Positions 25,876 to 36,284 of a stretch of DNA of 64,000 nt are shown piece by piece (the stretch's first letter is position 1; the number at the start of each line of letters is the position of its first letter). Both the position numbers and the translations under genes were made by a program. The notes under the pieces were generated by a model. The model was not told the DNA's origin. It saw nothing but the letters and a program-made list of their open reading frames with translations, and did not search any database. Origin of the DNA: Azoarcus indigens (GTDB lineage: Bacteria > Pseudomonadota > Gammaproteobacteria > Burkholderiales > Rhodocyclaceae); contig NZ_SNVV01000022.1 in NCBI RefSeq assembly GCF_004361735.1, forward strand, positions 26,556 to 90,555, written 5' to 3'.

Positions 25876-27086
25876 TTGCGGGCGCCCTCCACTGCGGCGA
25901 GGCGGCCGAACAGCAGGCTGCAGTTGGTGCCGCCGAAGCCGAAGGAATTGCTCAGCACGTGCTGCAGCGACGCTCGCCGCGGCCCACATTCATAGCGCAG
26001 CGCCAGCGCGGGATCGAGCGCGCGGGTGCCAGGGCTGCCGGGGATCAGGCCGTCGGCCAGGGCGAGGGCGCCGAACACCGCCTCCAGCGCGCCGGCCGCG
26101 CCCAGGGTGTGGCCGGTGGCGCCCTTGGTGGAGCTGGCGGGCACGCGGTCGCCGAACAGGGCTTGCACCGCCTTGCCCTCGGCGGCGTCGTTGCTGGGGG
26201 TGCCGGTGCCGTGCAGGTTGATGTAGTCGATGGCGTCCGCCTCCAGCGCGGCGCTGGCGAGGGCCTGCTCCATCGCCTGGCGGGCGCCGCGGCCTTCGGG
26301 ATGTGGCGAGGACATGTGGTAGGCGTCGCTGGATTCGCCGCTGCCGAGCAGCAGTACGGTATCGCCCTCGGGCGCGGCGGAGGGGCGCTCCAGCAATGCG
26401 AAGGCGGCCGCCTCGCCGATGGAGATGCCCTTGCGCGCGGCGTCGTAGGGGCGGCAGGGTTCGGCGGCGACCAACTCCAGCGAGTTGAAACCGTACAGCG
26501 TGGTCAGGCACAGCGAGTCGACGCCGCCGACGATGGCCGCATCCACCAGCCCGGCCTCGATCAGCCGGGCGGCACTGGCGAACACCTTGGCGCTAGAGGA
26601 GCAGGCGGTGGAACTGACCCAGGCCGGACCGCGGGCACCGGTCAATTCGCGGGTGAATTCCGCCACCGAGTAGATGTTGTGCGTGCCGCGATAGTCGAAC
26701 CCCGGCGGCAGCGCCCCGGTGGCCGGATCGCGCTGGCGATAGGCGAGCTCGGTTTCCAGGATGCCGGAGGTGCTGGTGCCCAGCAGCACCGCCACCCGGT
26801 GCGCACCGTAGCGGGCGACGGCGGCGCGGGCGGCGTCGAGGAAGCCGTCCTGCTGCAGGCCGAGCAGCGCCAGGCGGTTGTTGCGGCAGTCGTAGGCGGC
26901 CAGCTGCGGTGGCAGGGCGACTTCCTCTACACCGGCGACGCGGCCTATCCAGGTGTCCAGCGCGACCGTCTCGAAATCACAGGGCGTGAGTCCGCTGCGG
27001 CCGGCGGCCAGGGCCGCGCGGGTGGCGGCCAGGCCGGCACCCAGGCAGCTGGTGGCGGTGTAGCGGGAAAGGGCGAGCGGGCTCAA
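25872..27086 (-). CDS. Beta-ketoacyl-ACP synthase (ApeO-type)
   Basis: Ketosynthase of about 404 residues that condenses malonyl-ACP with the growing aryl-polyene chain. The catalytic Cys162 (SSTACSSSAKV), His292 (NLHGTGTPSND) and His326 (KGATGHTLGAAG) are all present. No ATG lies at the family N-terminus: a TTG at 27086 fits best (MSPLALSRYTATSCLG), with an in-frame ATG 20 codons upstream at 27146 as the alternative. Coupled by overlap to the chain length factor gene downstream. Confidence 0.88.
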   Translation of the reverse strand: MSPLALSRYTATSCLGAGLAATRAALAAGRSGLTPCDFETVALDTWIGRVAGVEEVALPPQLAAYDCRNNRLALLGLQQDGFLDAARAAVARYGAHRVAVLLGTSTSGILETELAYRQRDPATGALPPGFDYRGTHNIYSVAEFTRELTGARGPAWVSSTACSSSAKVFASAARLIEAGLVDAAIVGGVDSLCLTTLYGFNSLELVAAEPCRPYDAARKGISIGEAAAFALLERPSAAPEGDTVLLLGSGESSDAYHMSSPHPEGRGARQAMEQALASAALEADAIDYINLHGTGTPSNDAAEGKAVQALFGDRVPASSTKGATGHTLGAAGALEAVFGALALADGLIPGSPGTRALDPALALRYECGPRRASLQHVLSNSFGFGGTNCSLLFGRLAAVEGARK

Positions 27087-27217
27087 GCGGTGGAATCCAG
27101 GGTGAATGGGGCGGATTCTAACCCGGATGCCTGCTGGCTCCGGCATCTGCCGTCGGGCTGACGGGCTGCTGTGGCGGGGTTTTTCGTGGCGGAACCGTTG
27201 GGTCTGCCACGGTCGCT

Positions 27218-27931
27218 TCAGCCGCCCAGCCGGCCGATCAGCATGGTGTTGGCGAAGGGGGTGCCATGGCTCATCGGCAGCACCTGTACCTGGAAGCCCA
27301 GCTGTTCCAGGCTGCGCTGCCAGTCGGCCACCGGGCGGCAGTACAGGGTGCCCAGGCGGTGGCCGCGGATGAAGGTGACGAGGCGATCCACCCAGTTGCT
27401 GAGCTTGAACGGCAGGCCGGCGGCGGCGTCGCCGACCCGCATCACCAGCATGCCTTCGGGGGCGAGGGCGTCGCGGGCGCGGGCGAGTACCGCCTCCTGC
27501 TCCGGGAGGGTGACGTAGTGCAGCGAGTCGAGGATGACTACCGCGTTGGGGCGGCCGAAGTCGCTGTGGCGGATGTCGCCCTGCTCCACCACCGCACCGG
27601 CGGGCAGCGCCGGGCGGGCGCGGTCCACATCGTTCTGCATCAGTTCGATGCCGCGGTAGCCGGCCAGCGTGGGCGGTGCCGGCCAGGTGGATGGCCAGTC
27701 GCCGGTGGCGTGCAAGCGGCCGGCGGCGGTGATCCAGTTGGACAGCAGGCCCTGACCGCAGCCGAGGTCCAGGATGCGGGCCTGCGCCGGCAGCAGGCCG
27801 TGGGCGAGGATGCCGGTGAACACCGGGTCGCGGCCCAGCTTGCCGCGGGCGAAATGCCAGGCGAAGCGGCCGGCGGGGCGATAGGGGGCGGTGGCGGCAT
27901 CCAGCAGCCGCGTGCGGAAGGAAGACGTCAT
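27218..27931 (-). CDS. SAM-dependent methyltransferase (aryl-polyene locus)
   Basis: Class I methyltransferase of 237 residues with the SAM motif ILDLGCGQGLLSNW (about 53-66) and an acidic strand-2 region. In aryl-polyene clusters a methyltransferase at this place (ApeB-type) methylates the aryl head group. It begins with an ATG overlapping the deacetylase stop by four bases and is followed after 131 bases by the ketosynthase. Position of methylation cannot be predicted. Confidence 0.82.
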   Translation of the reverse strand: MTSSFRTRLLDAATAPYRPAGRFAWHFARGKLGRDPVFTGILAHGLLPAQARILDLGCGQGLLSNWITAAGRLHATGDWPSTWPAPPTLAGYRGIELMQNDVDRARPALPAGAVVEQGDIRHSDFGRPNAVVILDSLHYVTLPEQEAVLARARDALAPEGMLVMRVGDAAAGLPFKLSNWVDRLVTFIRGHRLGTLYCRPVADWQRSLEQLGFQVQVLPMSHGTPFANTMLIGRLGG

Positions 27932-28746
27932 TGCAGGGTGCTGCGCAGGGTAACGGGCTTGAGTCCGGCGGCGGCGATGCGTTGCAGCAGCACCGGCAGG
28001 ACTTCGACGATGACTGGCCGACCTGCCGCGGTGCGCGCGGCATGGCCGTCGTGCAGCAGCAGGATGTCGCCGGCGGCGAGGTTCTGGGTCAGGCGTTGCA
28101 GCACGACATCCGCACGGCTTTCGCGGGTGTCGAAGCCACGCCGTGTCCAGCTTGCCAGCAGCAGTCCCTGGCGGGCCAGGATGGGCTCCAGGAAGGGGTT
28201 GCGCAGGCCGGCGGGGGCGCGGAAGAAGCAGGGCGTATGCCCGGTGAGGGTGCGGAACAGCATCTGCGCGGCGAGGATGTCCGACTCCAGCCGGCGCGGT
28301 CCGAACAGCGAGAAGTGGTGGCGGTGGTGCTGGGAGTGGTTCTCCACGGCATGGCCGCGGCGCACGATCTCCTTTACCAGGCGAGGGTGGGCCACTGCCT
28401 GTTCGCCGATGCAGAAGAAGGTAGCGCGGGCGCCGGCGGCGTCCAGGAGGTCCAGCACCGGCGGAGTGACTTCCGGGTCGGGGCCGTCGTCTATGGTGAT
28501 GGCGATTTCACCACGGCGGATCGCTCCTTCCGGCAGACGGGACCAGTTCGGCCCCAGCAGCCGGCTGCGCGGCCACAGCCCGGCGGCCGTCAGCGCGGCA
28601 TGGCTGAGCACCACCGCGCCCAACGCGGCCGGCCAGGCCTGGGGCGCGAAGGCAAGCGCCGCGGCGGCGCCTACATGGGCGGCGCAGGCGGCGTGCAGAA
28701 GCGGGCTGGGGCGCCAGCGTCGGGGGGAGGGGGCGGCGGAAATCAT
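27928..28746 (-). CDS. Polysaccharide deacetylase family protein
   Basis: NodB-homology deacetylase of 272 residues with an N-terminal hydrophobic region (about 15-58, probably two membrane segments). The NodB motifs are seen as TIDDGPDP (84-91), the metal-binding NHSQHH (136-141) and FRAPAGLRNP. It probably removes an N-acetyl group from a sugar carried by the pigment lipid, a role inferred from its place at the head of the ketosynthase block and from the GT2 in the locus. The ATG at 28746 is chosen; another ATG 15 codons upstream (28791) is possible. Confidence 0.85.
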   Translation of the reverse strand: MISAAPSPRRWRPSPLLHAACAAHVGAAAALAFAPQAWPAALGAVVLSHAALTAAGLWPRSRLLGPNWSRLPEGAIRRGEIAITIDDGPDPEVTPPVLDLLDAAGARATFFCIGEQAVAHPRLVKEIVRRGHAVENHSQHHRHHFSLFGPRRLESDILAAQMLFRTLTGHTPCFFRAPAGLRNPFLEPILARQGLLLASWTRRGFDTRESRADVVLQRLTQNLAAGDILLLHDGHAARTAAGRPVIVEVLPVLLQRIAAAGLKPVTLRSTLQ

Positions 28747-28954
28747 GTGGGCGCGATTGTAAATCGGCGCCGTCGCCTGCGGCTGATCCACCGCAAAAGG
28801 GATGGGATCGCGTCAGGTGTTGCGCGGGATGAGCGGGTCGGGTCGCCCGTGGCGGTGAAAGCGTGGATGGGGGAGGCGGGGGTCGTCGGCGGGTGTTTTC
28901 ATCCGTGGCCGCTGGGGCGTCCAGCCTGCTTCCTTGCAGGTGCCCCGCCTGCGC

Positions 28955-29500
28955 TCAGGCGACGCCCTCGTCCTCTTCGCTGGCGAGGGAGCCGACCAGC
29001 GCCAGCTCGTCTATGGACAGTACCCGGCCGACTTCCAGCAGCACGACGAAGCCCTTGTCCGTCTTGCCCATGCCAGCGATGAAGTCGGGCCGGATGCGGG
29101 CGCCGAAGCTGGGGGCGGGCTCTATCAGGTGGGAGGGAATCTCCAGCACCTCGTTGACTGCGTCCACCACCGTGCCCAGCACCAGTTCGCCTTCGTCGCT
29201 GGGCACCTCCAGGATGATGATGCAGGTGCGGCGGCCGACGTTGAGCGGAGGGCGGCCGAAGCGCACCGCCAGATCCAGCACCGGCACTACCGCCCCGCGC
29301 AGGTTGATGACGCCCCGCACATAAGGCGGCGTCATCGGCACCGGAGTGAGGTTGCCGAACTCGATGATCTCCTTCACCCTCAGGATGCTGACGCCGAACA
29401 GTTCGCCGTCCACCTGGAAGGTAAGGAACTGACGGCGCTCGCTGGCCGCCTCGGCCGGTGCGCTGGCCGCGGTTGTGGACTTGGCCGGCAGCTTGCTCAC
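28955..29500 (-). CDS. cheW: Chemotaxis coupling protein CheW
   Basis: Scaffold protein of 181 residues with one CheW domain (about 22-165) that connects chemoreceptors to CheA. Typical segments are [21 protein letters not shown] and [16 protein letters not shown]. The start is a GTG overlapping the stop of the receptor gene (GTGA). Last gene of the che operon. The 208-base gap to the deacetylase gene (28747-28954) shows only a small hairpin at the stop codon (28946-28961). Confidence 0.93.
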   Translation of the reverse strand: MSKLPAKSTTAASAPAEAASERRQFLTFQVDGELFGVSILRVKEIIEFGNLTPVPMTPPYVRGVINLRGAVVPVLDLAVRFGRPPLNVGRRTCIIILEVPSDEGELVLGTVVDAVNEVLEIPSHLIEPAPSFGARIRPDFIAGMGKTDKGFVVLLEVGRVLSIDELALVGSLASEEDEGVA

Positions 29501-31095
29501 GGCCGCCCCCAGGCGTTGCGGCCCTCGAACTGGACGAAGTCTTCTTCGCCGGGGCCGGCATCGCTGCGCGTGGCGGGCGGTGGCGCGCTGCGGCCTGCAG
29601 GCGCGCGAGCGCTGCGGAAGCCCGCGCCATCGGCGACGCGGAAGAAGCTCATCAGGCTCTGCAACTGGGTGGCCTGGCCGCTCATCTCCTCGGCGGTGGC
29701 AGCCAGTTCCTCCGAGGCGGAGGCGTTCTGCTGGGTGGTCTGGTTGAGCTGGTTGATGCCGGAAGCCTGCTCCTGCGAGCCGGCGGTGATCTCGGCCACC
29801 AGATCGGCAGTGCGGCTGATGGCGGGCACGATGTCGCCCAGCAGCCGGCCGGCTTTCTCCGCCAACTGCACGCTGCCGCTGGCCACCTCGCTGATTTCCT
29901 GCGCCGCCTCCTGGCTGCGCTCGGCCAGTTTGCGTACCTCGGCGGCGACCACCGCGAAGCCCTTGCCGTGCTCGCCGGCGCGGGCGGCCTCGATGGCGGC
30001 ATTGAGCGCCAGCAGATTGGTCTGGTAGGCGATGTCGTCGATGATGCCGATCTTCTCGGCGATGCGTTTCATCGCCCCTACCGTCTCCGCCACCGCCTGG
30101 CCGCCCTCGTTGGCCTGGCCGGCGGCCTGGGAGGCCATGCCGTTGGTCATCTTGGCGTTCTCGGTGTTCTGGGTGACCGAGGCGGTCATCTCCTCGATGC
30201 TGGCCGCCTGCTCGGATGAGGACTGGGACAGGTTCTGCGCAGTGGCGGAGACTTCCTCCGAGGCGCTGGAGAGATTGTCCGCCGCGCCGCGTACCTCGCC
30301 GATGATCTGCCCCAGCTTCTGGATCATCACCGACATGGAGTTCATCAGCGCGCTTACCTCATCCTTGCCAGTGCTTTGCAGGCGCACAGTGAGATCGCCC
30401 TCGGCGAGCCGGTTGGAGGCGTCCACCGCCCGCGCCAGCGGCGTGGTGACGCTGCGGCTGATGAGGAAGCCAAGCAGGATGCCGACCAGCAACGCGCCGG
30501 CGATGATCAGCAGCATCCACTGCCGGCTCTCGGTGTACACCACGTCGCTGGCGTCGCTGGCGGCCTTGGCGTTGGCTTCCTTGTTGCGGCTGAGTTCCGC
30601 TATCAGTTCGTCGATGCTGTTGGCCTGGGTGCGGATCTGCTCGGCAGCCTGGCGCACTTCGGGACTGAGCTGGCGGATCTCGGTAGCGGCGGCCAACTCC
30701 ATCAGCCGCCGCAGGTCGGCCTGGTAGCTGTCCCAGGTACGGGTAAGGCTGGCGAAGCGCTCCTGGCTCTCCTGCGAGACGAAGCGGGTGCGCGCCTTGG
30801 CCACTTCCTCCTCGAAGGACTTGCTGAAGCGGCGGATGTCTTCCGCCACCCGCTCGCGTTCCGCCTGGCTGCCTGCCAGCAGGTAGCTCTGGCGGGCGCG
30901 GCCGATGGAGATCAGGCTCACGTTGGCCTCCTTGATGTGGGAGAGGCCGAGCAGTTCCCGCTCGTACAGCGCGGTGGTCATATCGCTGAGCTTGCTGGCG
31001 TTGTTCAGGCCGATGAAGCCGACCCCCGCGCTCAGCGCCGCCACGAGCAGGAAGCCGAGGATGAGCCTGACGCTGATTTTCATTGAGTTGAGCAT
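29497..31095 (-). CDS. Methyl-accepting chemotaxis protein with 4-helix-bundle sensor
   Basis: Classical transmembrane chemoreceptor of 532 residues: TM1 (about 7-30), a periplasmic four-helix-bundle domain, TM2 (about 190-212), HAMP (about 213-265) and a signalling domain whose conserved hairpin ([20 protein letters not shown]) lies near 375-394. A Pro/Arg-rich tail follows without a CheR-docking pentapeptide. The ATG at 31095 has a good ribosome site (AAGGAG) and overlaps the cheA end by 16 bases; an ATG four codons later (31083) overlaps by four bases and is an alternative. Confidence 0.92.
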   Translation of the reverse strand: MLNSMKISVRLILGFLLVAALSAGVGFIGLNNASKLSDMTTALYERELLGLSHIKEANVSLISIGRARQSYLLAGSQAERERVAEDIRRFSKSFEEEVAKARTRFVSQESQERFASLTRTWDSYQADLRRLMELAAATEIRQLSPEVRQAAEQIRTQANSIDELIAELSRNKEANAKAASDASDVVYTESRQWMLLIIAGALLVGILLGFLISRSVTTPLARAVDASNRLAEGDLTVRLQSTGKDEVSALMNSMSVMIQKLGQIIGEVRGAADNLSSASEEVSATAQNLSQSSSEQAASIEEMTASVTQNTENAKMTNGMASQAAGQANEGGQAVAETVGAMKRIAEKIGIIDDIAYQTNLLALNAAIEAARAGEHGKGFAVVAAEVRKLAERSQEAAQEISEVASGSVQLAEKAGRLLGDIVPAISRTADLVAEITAGSQEQASGINQLNQTTQQNASASEELAATAEEMSGQATQLQSLMSFFRVADGAGFRSARAPAGRSAPPPATRSDAGPGEEDFVQFEGRNAWGRP

Positions 31096-33347
31096 GCCGA
31101 GGCTCCTTGCTGGAGTTGGGCGGCGGGGCCGCCGCGGTTGTGGTCGCGGGAGGTGGCGATCTCGGCCAGGGTGGCGACGTCCAGGATGAGGGCGACCTCG
31201 CCCGAGCCGAGGATGCTGGAGCCGGACAGTCCGCGCATGCCGCGGAACAGCCGGCCCAGCGGCTTGATGACGGTTTGCAGCTCGCCCTGCAGCTGGTCCA
31301 CCACCACGCCGACGCGGTTGCCCTGGTGACGGACGACGACGATGTTCTCCCGCCGTGGCGGGGTGCCGCCGAGGGCGAAGAGCTCTCGCAGGCGCAGGTA
31401 GGGCAGCACCTCGCCGCGCAGATTCACGTACTGGCGGCGGTCGGCGGCGGAGGTCGCGGAGAGGGCGATGCATTCGCGCACCGATTCCAGCGGCAGCACG
31501 AAGGGCACGTTCTCCACCCGCACCAGGAAGCCCTCGATGATGGCCAGCGTCAGTGGCAGCCGCAGCCGTATGGTGGTGCCGGCGCCGAGCACGGTGTCTA
31601 TCTCCACCGTGCCCCGCAGTGCGGCGATGGTCTTCTTCACCACGTCCATGCCGACGCCGCGGCCGGAGACGTTGGTGACAGTCTGGGCGGTGGAGAAGCC
31701 AGGCTCGAAGATGAGGGCGTACAGCTCCGGGTCCGACGGGGTTTCGTCCTCGCCGATCAGGCCGCGCTCGCGGGCGCGGGCGAGAATGCGTTCACGGTCC
31801 AGGCCGCGGCCGTCGTCGCCGATCTCGATGACGATGCCGCCGGAGTCGTGATAAGCGTTCAGCCGCACCCGCCCGCGTTCCGGCTTGCCGGCCGCGAGGC
31901 GCTGTTCCGGCGGCTCCAGGCCGTGGTCGATGGCGTTGCGCACCAGGTGCATCAGCGGGTCGCCCAGCTTCTCCACCATGCTCTTGTCCAGCTCGGTCTC
32001 GGCGCCGGTGATGTCCAGCGCGATGTCCTTGCCCAGGTCGCGGCCGAGTTCGCGCACCACGCGGTGGAAGCGGTTGAAGGTTTCGCCGATCTCCACCATG
32101 CGCAGCTTCAGCGTCACGTCGCGCACCTGCTCCACCAGCCGGTTGACGGTGAGGGCGGCCTCCTGGGCGCGGCGGTCGCGCCGGCCGCGGGCGAGGAGAT
32201 GGGAGGCGGCGCCAGCGATCACCAGCTCGCCGACGAGGTTGATGAGCTCGTCCAGCTTCTCCGCATGCACCCGCACGAACTGGGATTCGCCGCCCTTGTC
32301 CTTGCCCGGCCGGCCCTTGGCCTGGGCCTGGCGGTCCAGCGCTGCCTCAACCACCGGCGGGTGGGTCATGCCCTCGGCGATCAGGATCTCGCCCAGCGGC
32401 ACCTGGGCCTGGCCGGCGAACTGGCGTTGGTGAGTGAGGCCCAACTCCAGTTCCTGCCGGGTGAGGGCGTTGGCGGCGACGAGGATTTCGCCCAGCCGGT
32501 CCGGGCCTTCGGGCAGGCCCTGGATCAGTGCGATGTAATCGGCGATGCGGCTGTGGGGCGGCAGCAGGCGCAGCTGGCAGTCGTCGCGGACGAAGTCGAA
32601 CACCGCTTCGATGGCGTCCTTGTCGCGCTCGGATTCCAGCTCGATCTCGAAGCCGAAGTAGCAGTTCAGCGGGTCCATCGCCTCCGCATCCGGCAGGTTG
32701 TCCACCAGGGTGGCGATATGCACGATGCGGCCCACGCTCTCCAGGTAGCGCAGGAAGCTGATCGGGTCCATGCCCTCGCGCAGCACACCGGGGGAAAAGC
32801 GCAGCGACAGGTGCCAGGTGTCGGCCTCCACCCGCTCCAGTTCCACATCCTCGTCCGTTGCCGGGGTGAGGGCGGCCGAGGGCGGCGGGGCCGTAGCGGG
32901 ACTCGCGGTCTCTCCACCGCCTGTTCCGCCGCCGGTGTTGCCCAGGGCGGCCTGCAGGCGGGCGCCGAGACTGTCGCTGCGGGCGGCCAGGGCAGGGTCG
33001 GCGGCGGCGTCGCCATCGTCCAGGGCCTCCTTCAGCAGGTCCTCCATCTGGTCGCGGCAATCCATCAGCAGTTCGAGCAGGGCCGGGGTGAGCGGCTGGT
33101 GGCCATCGCGCAACTGGGAGAGCAGGTTTTCCACCAGGTGGGTGAAGCCGACCACCGCGTCCAGCCCGAACATGCCGCCGGCGCCTTTGATGGTGTGGGC
33201 GGCGCGGAACAGGGCATGCAGGCGTTCCATGTCCTCGTCGCCTTCGAGCAGGGCGCGCAGGTGGCTGGCCATGGCTTCCAGCAGTTCGCCGCTCTCCTCC
33301 GCGAAGGTGCGCAGTGCGGCGGCCATGTCGGGACTGTTATGGGGCAT
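31080..33347 (-). CDS. cheA: Chemotaxis histidine kinase CheA
   Basis: Histidine kinase of 755 residues that phosphorylates the nearby CheY-like protein. Domains in order: HPt with the phospho-accepting His51 ([10 protein letters not shown]), a Pro/Ala linker (about 135-165), a middle domain that does not look like standard P2, a dimerisation domain beginning near the [14 protein letters not shown] segment, the HATPase ([31 protein letters not shown]) and a C-terminal CheW-like domain. It sits between the STAS gene (33-base gap) and the receptor gene (overlap). No cheB or cheR is in this window. Confidence 0.94.
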   Translation of the reverse strand: MPHNSPDMAAALRTFAEESGELLEAMASHLRALLEGDEDMERLHALFRAAHTIKGAGGMFGLDAVVGFTHLVENLLSQLRDGHQPLTPALLELLMDCRDQMEDLLKEALDDGDAAADPALAARSDSLGARLQAALGNTGGGTGGGETASPATAPPPSAALTPATDEDVELERVEADTWHLSLRFSPGVLREGMDPISFLRYLESVGRIVHIATLVDNLPDAEAMDPLNCYFGFEIELESERDKDAIEAVFDFVRDDCQLRLLPPHSRIADYIALIQGLPEGPDRLGEILVAANALTRQELELGLTHQRQFAGQAQVPLGEILIAEGMTHPPVVEAALDRQAQAKGRPGKDKGGESQFVRVHAEKLDELINLVGELVIAGAASHLLARGRRDRRAQEAALTVNRLVEQVRDVTLKLRMVEIGETFNRFHRVVRELGRDLGKDIALDITGAETELDKSMVEKLGDPLMHLVRNAIDHGLEPPEQRLAAGKPERGRVRLNAYHDSGGIVIEIGDDGRGLDRERILARARERGLIGEDETPSDPELYALIFEPGFSTAQTVTNVSGRGVGMDVVKKTIAALRGTVEIDTVLGAGTTIRLRLPLTLAIIEGFLVRVENVPFVLPLESVRECIALSATSAADRRQYVNLRGEVLPYLRLRELFALGGTPPRRENIVVVRHQGNRVGVVVDQLQGELQTVIKPLGRLFRGMRGLSGSSILGSGEVALILDVATLAEIATSRDHNRGGPAAQLQQGASACSTQ

Positions 33348-33380
33348 GTCGCGGCGTCCGGTCGGTTGATGGGCAGGGGC

Positions 33381-33716
33381 TCAGGTCCACTGGGGTTGTA
33401 TGGGCAGCGGGTCGCCGAAGAAGGGGCCAAGGCCGAGGAACTGGATGGCCTCGGCGGCGGTGGCGCTGTGCTGGCTGAGCCGCAGCTCGCGGCCCTCGCG
33501 CTCGGCGGTGCGCTTGAGCAGCACCAGGATCTGCATGCCGGCGGTGTCTATCAGGCTGACCTCGGCGAGGTCCAGCTCCAGCACCCGCGTGCGCAGCAAC
33601 TGATCGAGCAGCTGCGCCTTGAGGGTTTCGGCAGCGTAGATGTCCACGTCGCCGGTGAGGGCGACGCGCAGCCGGTCTTCGGCATCGGGCTGGTCGGTAT
33701 CGGCAGGGTGGCTCAT
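33381..33716 (-). CDS. STAS-domain protein
   Basis: Small cytoplasmic protein of 111 residues with a STAS (anti-sigma antagonist-like) fold. The usual phospho-site loop appears as LIDTAGMQ, with Thr58 in place of the common serine. STAS proteins in chemotaxis operons may act as output or regulatory partners of the kinase. It is encoded 85 bases after the CheY-like gene and 33 bases before cheA. Confidence 0.85.
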   Translation of the reverse strand: MSHPADTDQPDAEDRLRVALTGDVDIYAAETLKAQLLDQLLRTRVLELDLAEVSLIDTAGMQILVLLKRTAEREGRELRLSQHSATAAEAIQFLGLGPFFGDPLPIQPQWT

Positions 33717-33801
33717 TGCGGCGGCTTCCAGTCTGGCTTTGCGGGTTTGGGGGCGCCGAGGGCGGCGGCTTGTCTTCCGGTTCGGGCCGGGTGGGGGGGC
33801 T

Positions 33802-34170
33802 TCAGGGCTGGATCAGCTTGGTGACCGCGGCCAGCATCTGCGCGGGCTGGAAGGGTTTCACCACCCAGGCCTTGGCGCCGGCTTCCTTGCCCTGGCGCAT
33901 CTTCTCCGCCTCGGATTCGGTGGTGAGCATGATCACCGGGGTGAATTGGTAGCCGCTCTTCTGCTTGAGCTGTTTGACGAAGCCGATGCCGTCGAGATTG
34001 GGCATGTTCACATCGCTGATCACCAGGTTGATCTTGCGGCCGTCCAGCTTCTTCAGCGCGTCCATGCCGTCTACTGCTTCGACGACTTCGTAGCCGGCGC
34101 CGGTGAGGGCGATCTTGACGACCTGCCGGATGGAGGCGGAGTCGTCGACGATGAGAATGGTCTTGGCCAT
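33802..34170 (-). CDS. CheY-like single-domain response regulator
   Basis: Receiver domain of 122 residues without an output domain. Acidic pocket Asp9/Asp10, phospho-acceptor Asp53 (VISDVNMPN), the Thr of MLTTES and the conserved Lys of WVVKPF are all present. It is probably phosphorylated by the CheA encoded just downstream. Length and context fit CheY or a CheY-like protein of a type IV pilus or other alternative chemosensory system. The ATG at 34170 marks the true start although the frame is open further upstream. Confidence 0.92.
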   Translation of the reverse strand: MAKTILIVDDSASIRQVVKIALTGAGYEVVEAVDGMDALKKLDGRKINLVISDVNMPNLDGIGFVKQLKQKSGYQFTPVIMLTTESEAEKMRQGKEAGAKAWVVKPFQPAQMLAAVTKLIQP

Positions 34171-34193
34171 GGGAGAAAGTCCGTCAAGGTCCG

Positions 34194-35438
34194 TCAGAAG
34201 AAAGTGATGTCCGTGGGCGCCGACTTGGCTGCCGCGCCCTGGCCGCCCCGGTGTGCGGCATGCTGCTCGGCGGTGGAGTAGGTGCTGGCGAGGGCATCCA
34301 TCCACGCCCGCAGATCGAAGGCCGGCGAGCTGCCATCACTGGCGTGGCGGCTCAGCATGTCCTCCAGCTTGGCGATGTCCTGCAGCACATGGGTGAGGAT
34401 CTGGCCGACGCGGTCCTGGAACTGGAGCTGGACGATGACGCCGGCCAGTTCGTCGCCGATGCCGCTGTTCTCCTCGCGCAGGATGGTGGCCGAGCGGGCG
34501 AGGGCGTCGCCGGCGCCGTGGAAGTCCGACAGCACCTCGCCCACGCCGGTTTCCGCTGCCGCCACGCCGGCCTGGTCGGCCTCGGCGTAGGTGTGGGCCA
34601 GCGACAGCGTCTGCGAGATGGTCTGGCTGACGCCATCCACCGTCTCGCGGATGCGCTGGCCGGTCTGGCCGGACTGGGTGGAGAGCTTGCGCACCTCGTC
34701 CGCCACCACCGCGAAGCCGCGCCCGGCTTCGCCGGCGCGGGCGGCTTCGATGGAAGCATTGAGCGCCAGCAGATTGGTGCGGGCGGCGATCTCGCCGACT
34801 TCCGCCGCCATGGTCTGCAGCGCATCGGTGAGTTCGGACAGCCGGCTCATGTCCTCCAGCACCTTGTGGCGGCTTTCCACCGAACTGCGCAAGGCGCTGA
34901 GCACGCCGTTGAGGCGGCCACGGCTGCGCTCCAGGGTGGCCATCAGGCCTTCACCGCCGCTGGCTTCGCCGGCGGCCTGGCTGGAGGCTTCCATTGCCTT
35001 GCCGACGCGTTGGGTCAGGCCCTGGAAGCGGCCGGCGAGGTCGGTTACCGCGTCCTCGGTCTGGGCTCGCACCATCTCCAGGTGGCGGGACCACAGCGGC
35101 AGCACCTTCTTGCACAGTTCATCGAGGCCGACGGTTTCAGCCGCCGCCGGTTGCGCCGGGGGGGAGCCGGAAGCCGCTGCGGGGGCGGGGTACAGGGAAC
35201 GGGTAGCGGCCTGCTGTGGCGCAGCGGTCCGGTCCAGCGCGAATGCGATCAGGATGCCCAGCACCATGGCACCGCCCGCCAGCGCCACGGAGCCGCCGCC
35301 ATACACATGAACGCCGGCGAACAGCAGCGCCAGCAGTGGCGGCGCGAACCGGCAGAGGGCCAGATGCAAGGCGCCGGACGCGGCCTGTTCGTGCGTGGAA
35401 GGCGAAGGGTTCGGATTCAGCATTGCGAAACCGTCCAT
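34194..35438 (-). CDS. Methyl-accepting chemotaxis-like protein
   Basis: Receptor-like protein of 414 residues with two short hydrophobic segments near the N-terminus (about 27-42 and 48-66), no sizeable periplasmic domain, and a signalling coiled coil with the hairpin [20 protein letters not shown] (near 213-232). The C-terminal part contains a [18 protein letters not shown] segment, found in soluble MCP-like proteins of diguanylate-cyclase or pilus-linked chemosensory systems. First gene of the che operon; the start may be the ATG at 35438 or an ATG five codons later. The 204-base gap upstream (35439-35642) shows no clear promoter. Confidence 0.87.
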   Translation of the reverse strand: MDGFAMLNPNPSPSTHEQAASGALHLALCRFAPPLLALLFAGVHVYGGGSVALAGGAMVLGILIAFALDRTAAPQQAATRSLYPAPAAASGSPPAQPAAAETVGLDELCKKVLPLWSRHLEMVRAQTEDAVTDLAGRFQGLTQRVGKAMEASSQAAGEASGGEGLMATLERSRGRLNGVLSALRSSVESRHKVLEDMSRLSELTDALQTMAAEVGEIAARTNLLALNASIEAARAGEAGRGFAVVADEVRKLSTQSGQTGQRIRETVDGVSQTISQTLSLAHTYAEADQAGVAAAETGVGEVLSDFHGAGDALARSATILREENSGIGDELAGVIVQLQFQDRVGQILTHVLQDIAKLEDMLSRHASDGSSPAFDLRAWMDALASTYSTAEQHAAHRGGQGAAAKSAPTDITFF

Positions 35439-35642
35439 GGTCCGGCGTAAGAATCAGGGCAGGGGGTGCTCATGACATCTGGCTCGACACAAAGGTGGTA
35501 TCGATTGGCCTGATGCTAGTTGGGACTACCGACGCCGGGCAGTGGCGGGTGGCTGAATTTGACGTCGGTGCATTTCCCGCTGGCGCTGAGGCCGGCGGAA
35601 AGAGGGGGGTAAGGAAATCTGACCCCCCATTTTTCCGCAGGC

Positions 35643-36284
35643 TTAGTTCACCAGGCCGCGTTTGAGGGCGTAGCGCACCAGGTCCGCATTGCTGCTGAGG
35701 CCCAGCTTCTGCATCACCCGTGCCTTGTGGGTGCTCACGGTCTTGGAAGAGACCTTGAGTTCGCCGGCGATGTCGTTGAGCGGTGCCCCGCTGGCGACCC
35801 GCAGGAAGATCTCGTACTCCTTGTCGGACAACAGCTCATGTGGCTGGCGTTCCTCCGACAGCAACGCCTCGAATACCAGCCGGCCGGCCAGTTCCGGGTC
35901 TAGATAATGTTCGCCGGCGGCGACCTTGCGCGCGGCCAGCAGCAGTTGGGCCGGCTTGCAGTCCTTGCTCAGGTAGCCGGCGGCGCCGGCGCGCAGCGCG
36001 CGGGCGGCGGTCTGGCTCTCGTTGTTGAGGCTGAAGGCGAGGATGCGCACCGGCGGAAACTCCGCGCGGACGCGTTTGAGCAGATCCACGCCGTGGGGAC
36101 CGGGCAGGCTGAGATCCATCAGCAGCAGGCGCGGGCGGGCGCTGCGCAACTGCTCCAGCGTCTCCCAGCCGTCGCGGGCTTCGCCCACCAGTTCGAAGTC
36201 CGGCGCCGGCGCGAGGATGTGCCGTATGCCTTCAAGAACGAGTTCGTGGTCGTCTGCGATCAGGGTCGGGACGATATTGCCCAT
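35643..36284 (-). CDS. NarL/FixJ family response regulator
   Basis: Two-domain response regulator of 213 residues: receiver (about 6-122, phospho-acceptor Asp57 in LLMDLSLPG) and a LuxR-type helix-turn-helix (about 148-205; LKVSSKTVSTHKARVMQKLG). No partner histidine kinase is adjacent, so it is orphan within the window. It lies between the che operon and the pigment exporter operon, transcribed in the same direction, and could regulate either; this is unproven. Confidence 0.9.
   Translation of the reverse strand: MGNIVPTLIADDHELVLEGIRHILAPAPDFELVGEARDGWETLEQLRSARPRLLLMDLSLPGPHGVDLLKRVRAEFPPVRILAFSLNNESQTAARALRAGAAGYLSKDCKPAQLLLAARKVAAGEHYLDPELAGRLVFEALLSEERQPHELLSDKEYEIFLRVASGAPLNDIAGELKVSSKTVSTHKARVMQKLGLSSNADLVRYALKRGLVN

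Noticed and set aside
31107..33824. Long plus-strand open frame opposite cheA.
   Set aside because: Antisense to a complete cheA with all catalytic motifs; no domain of its own.
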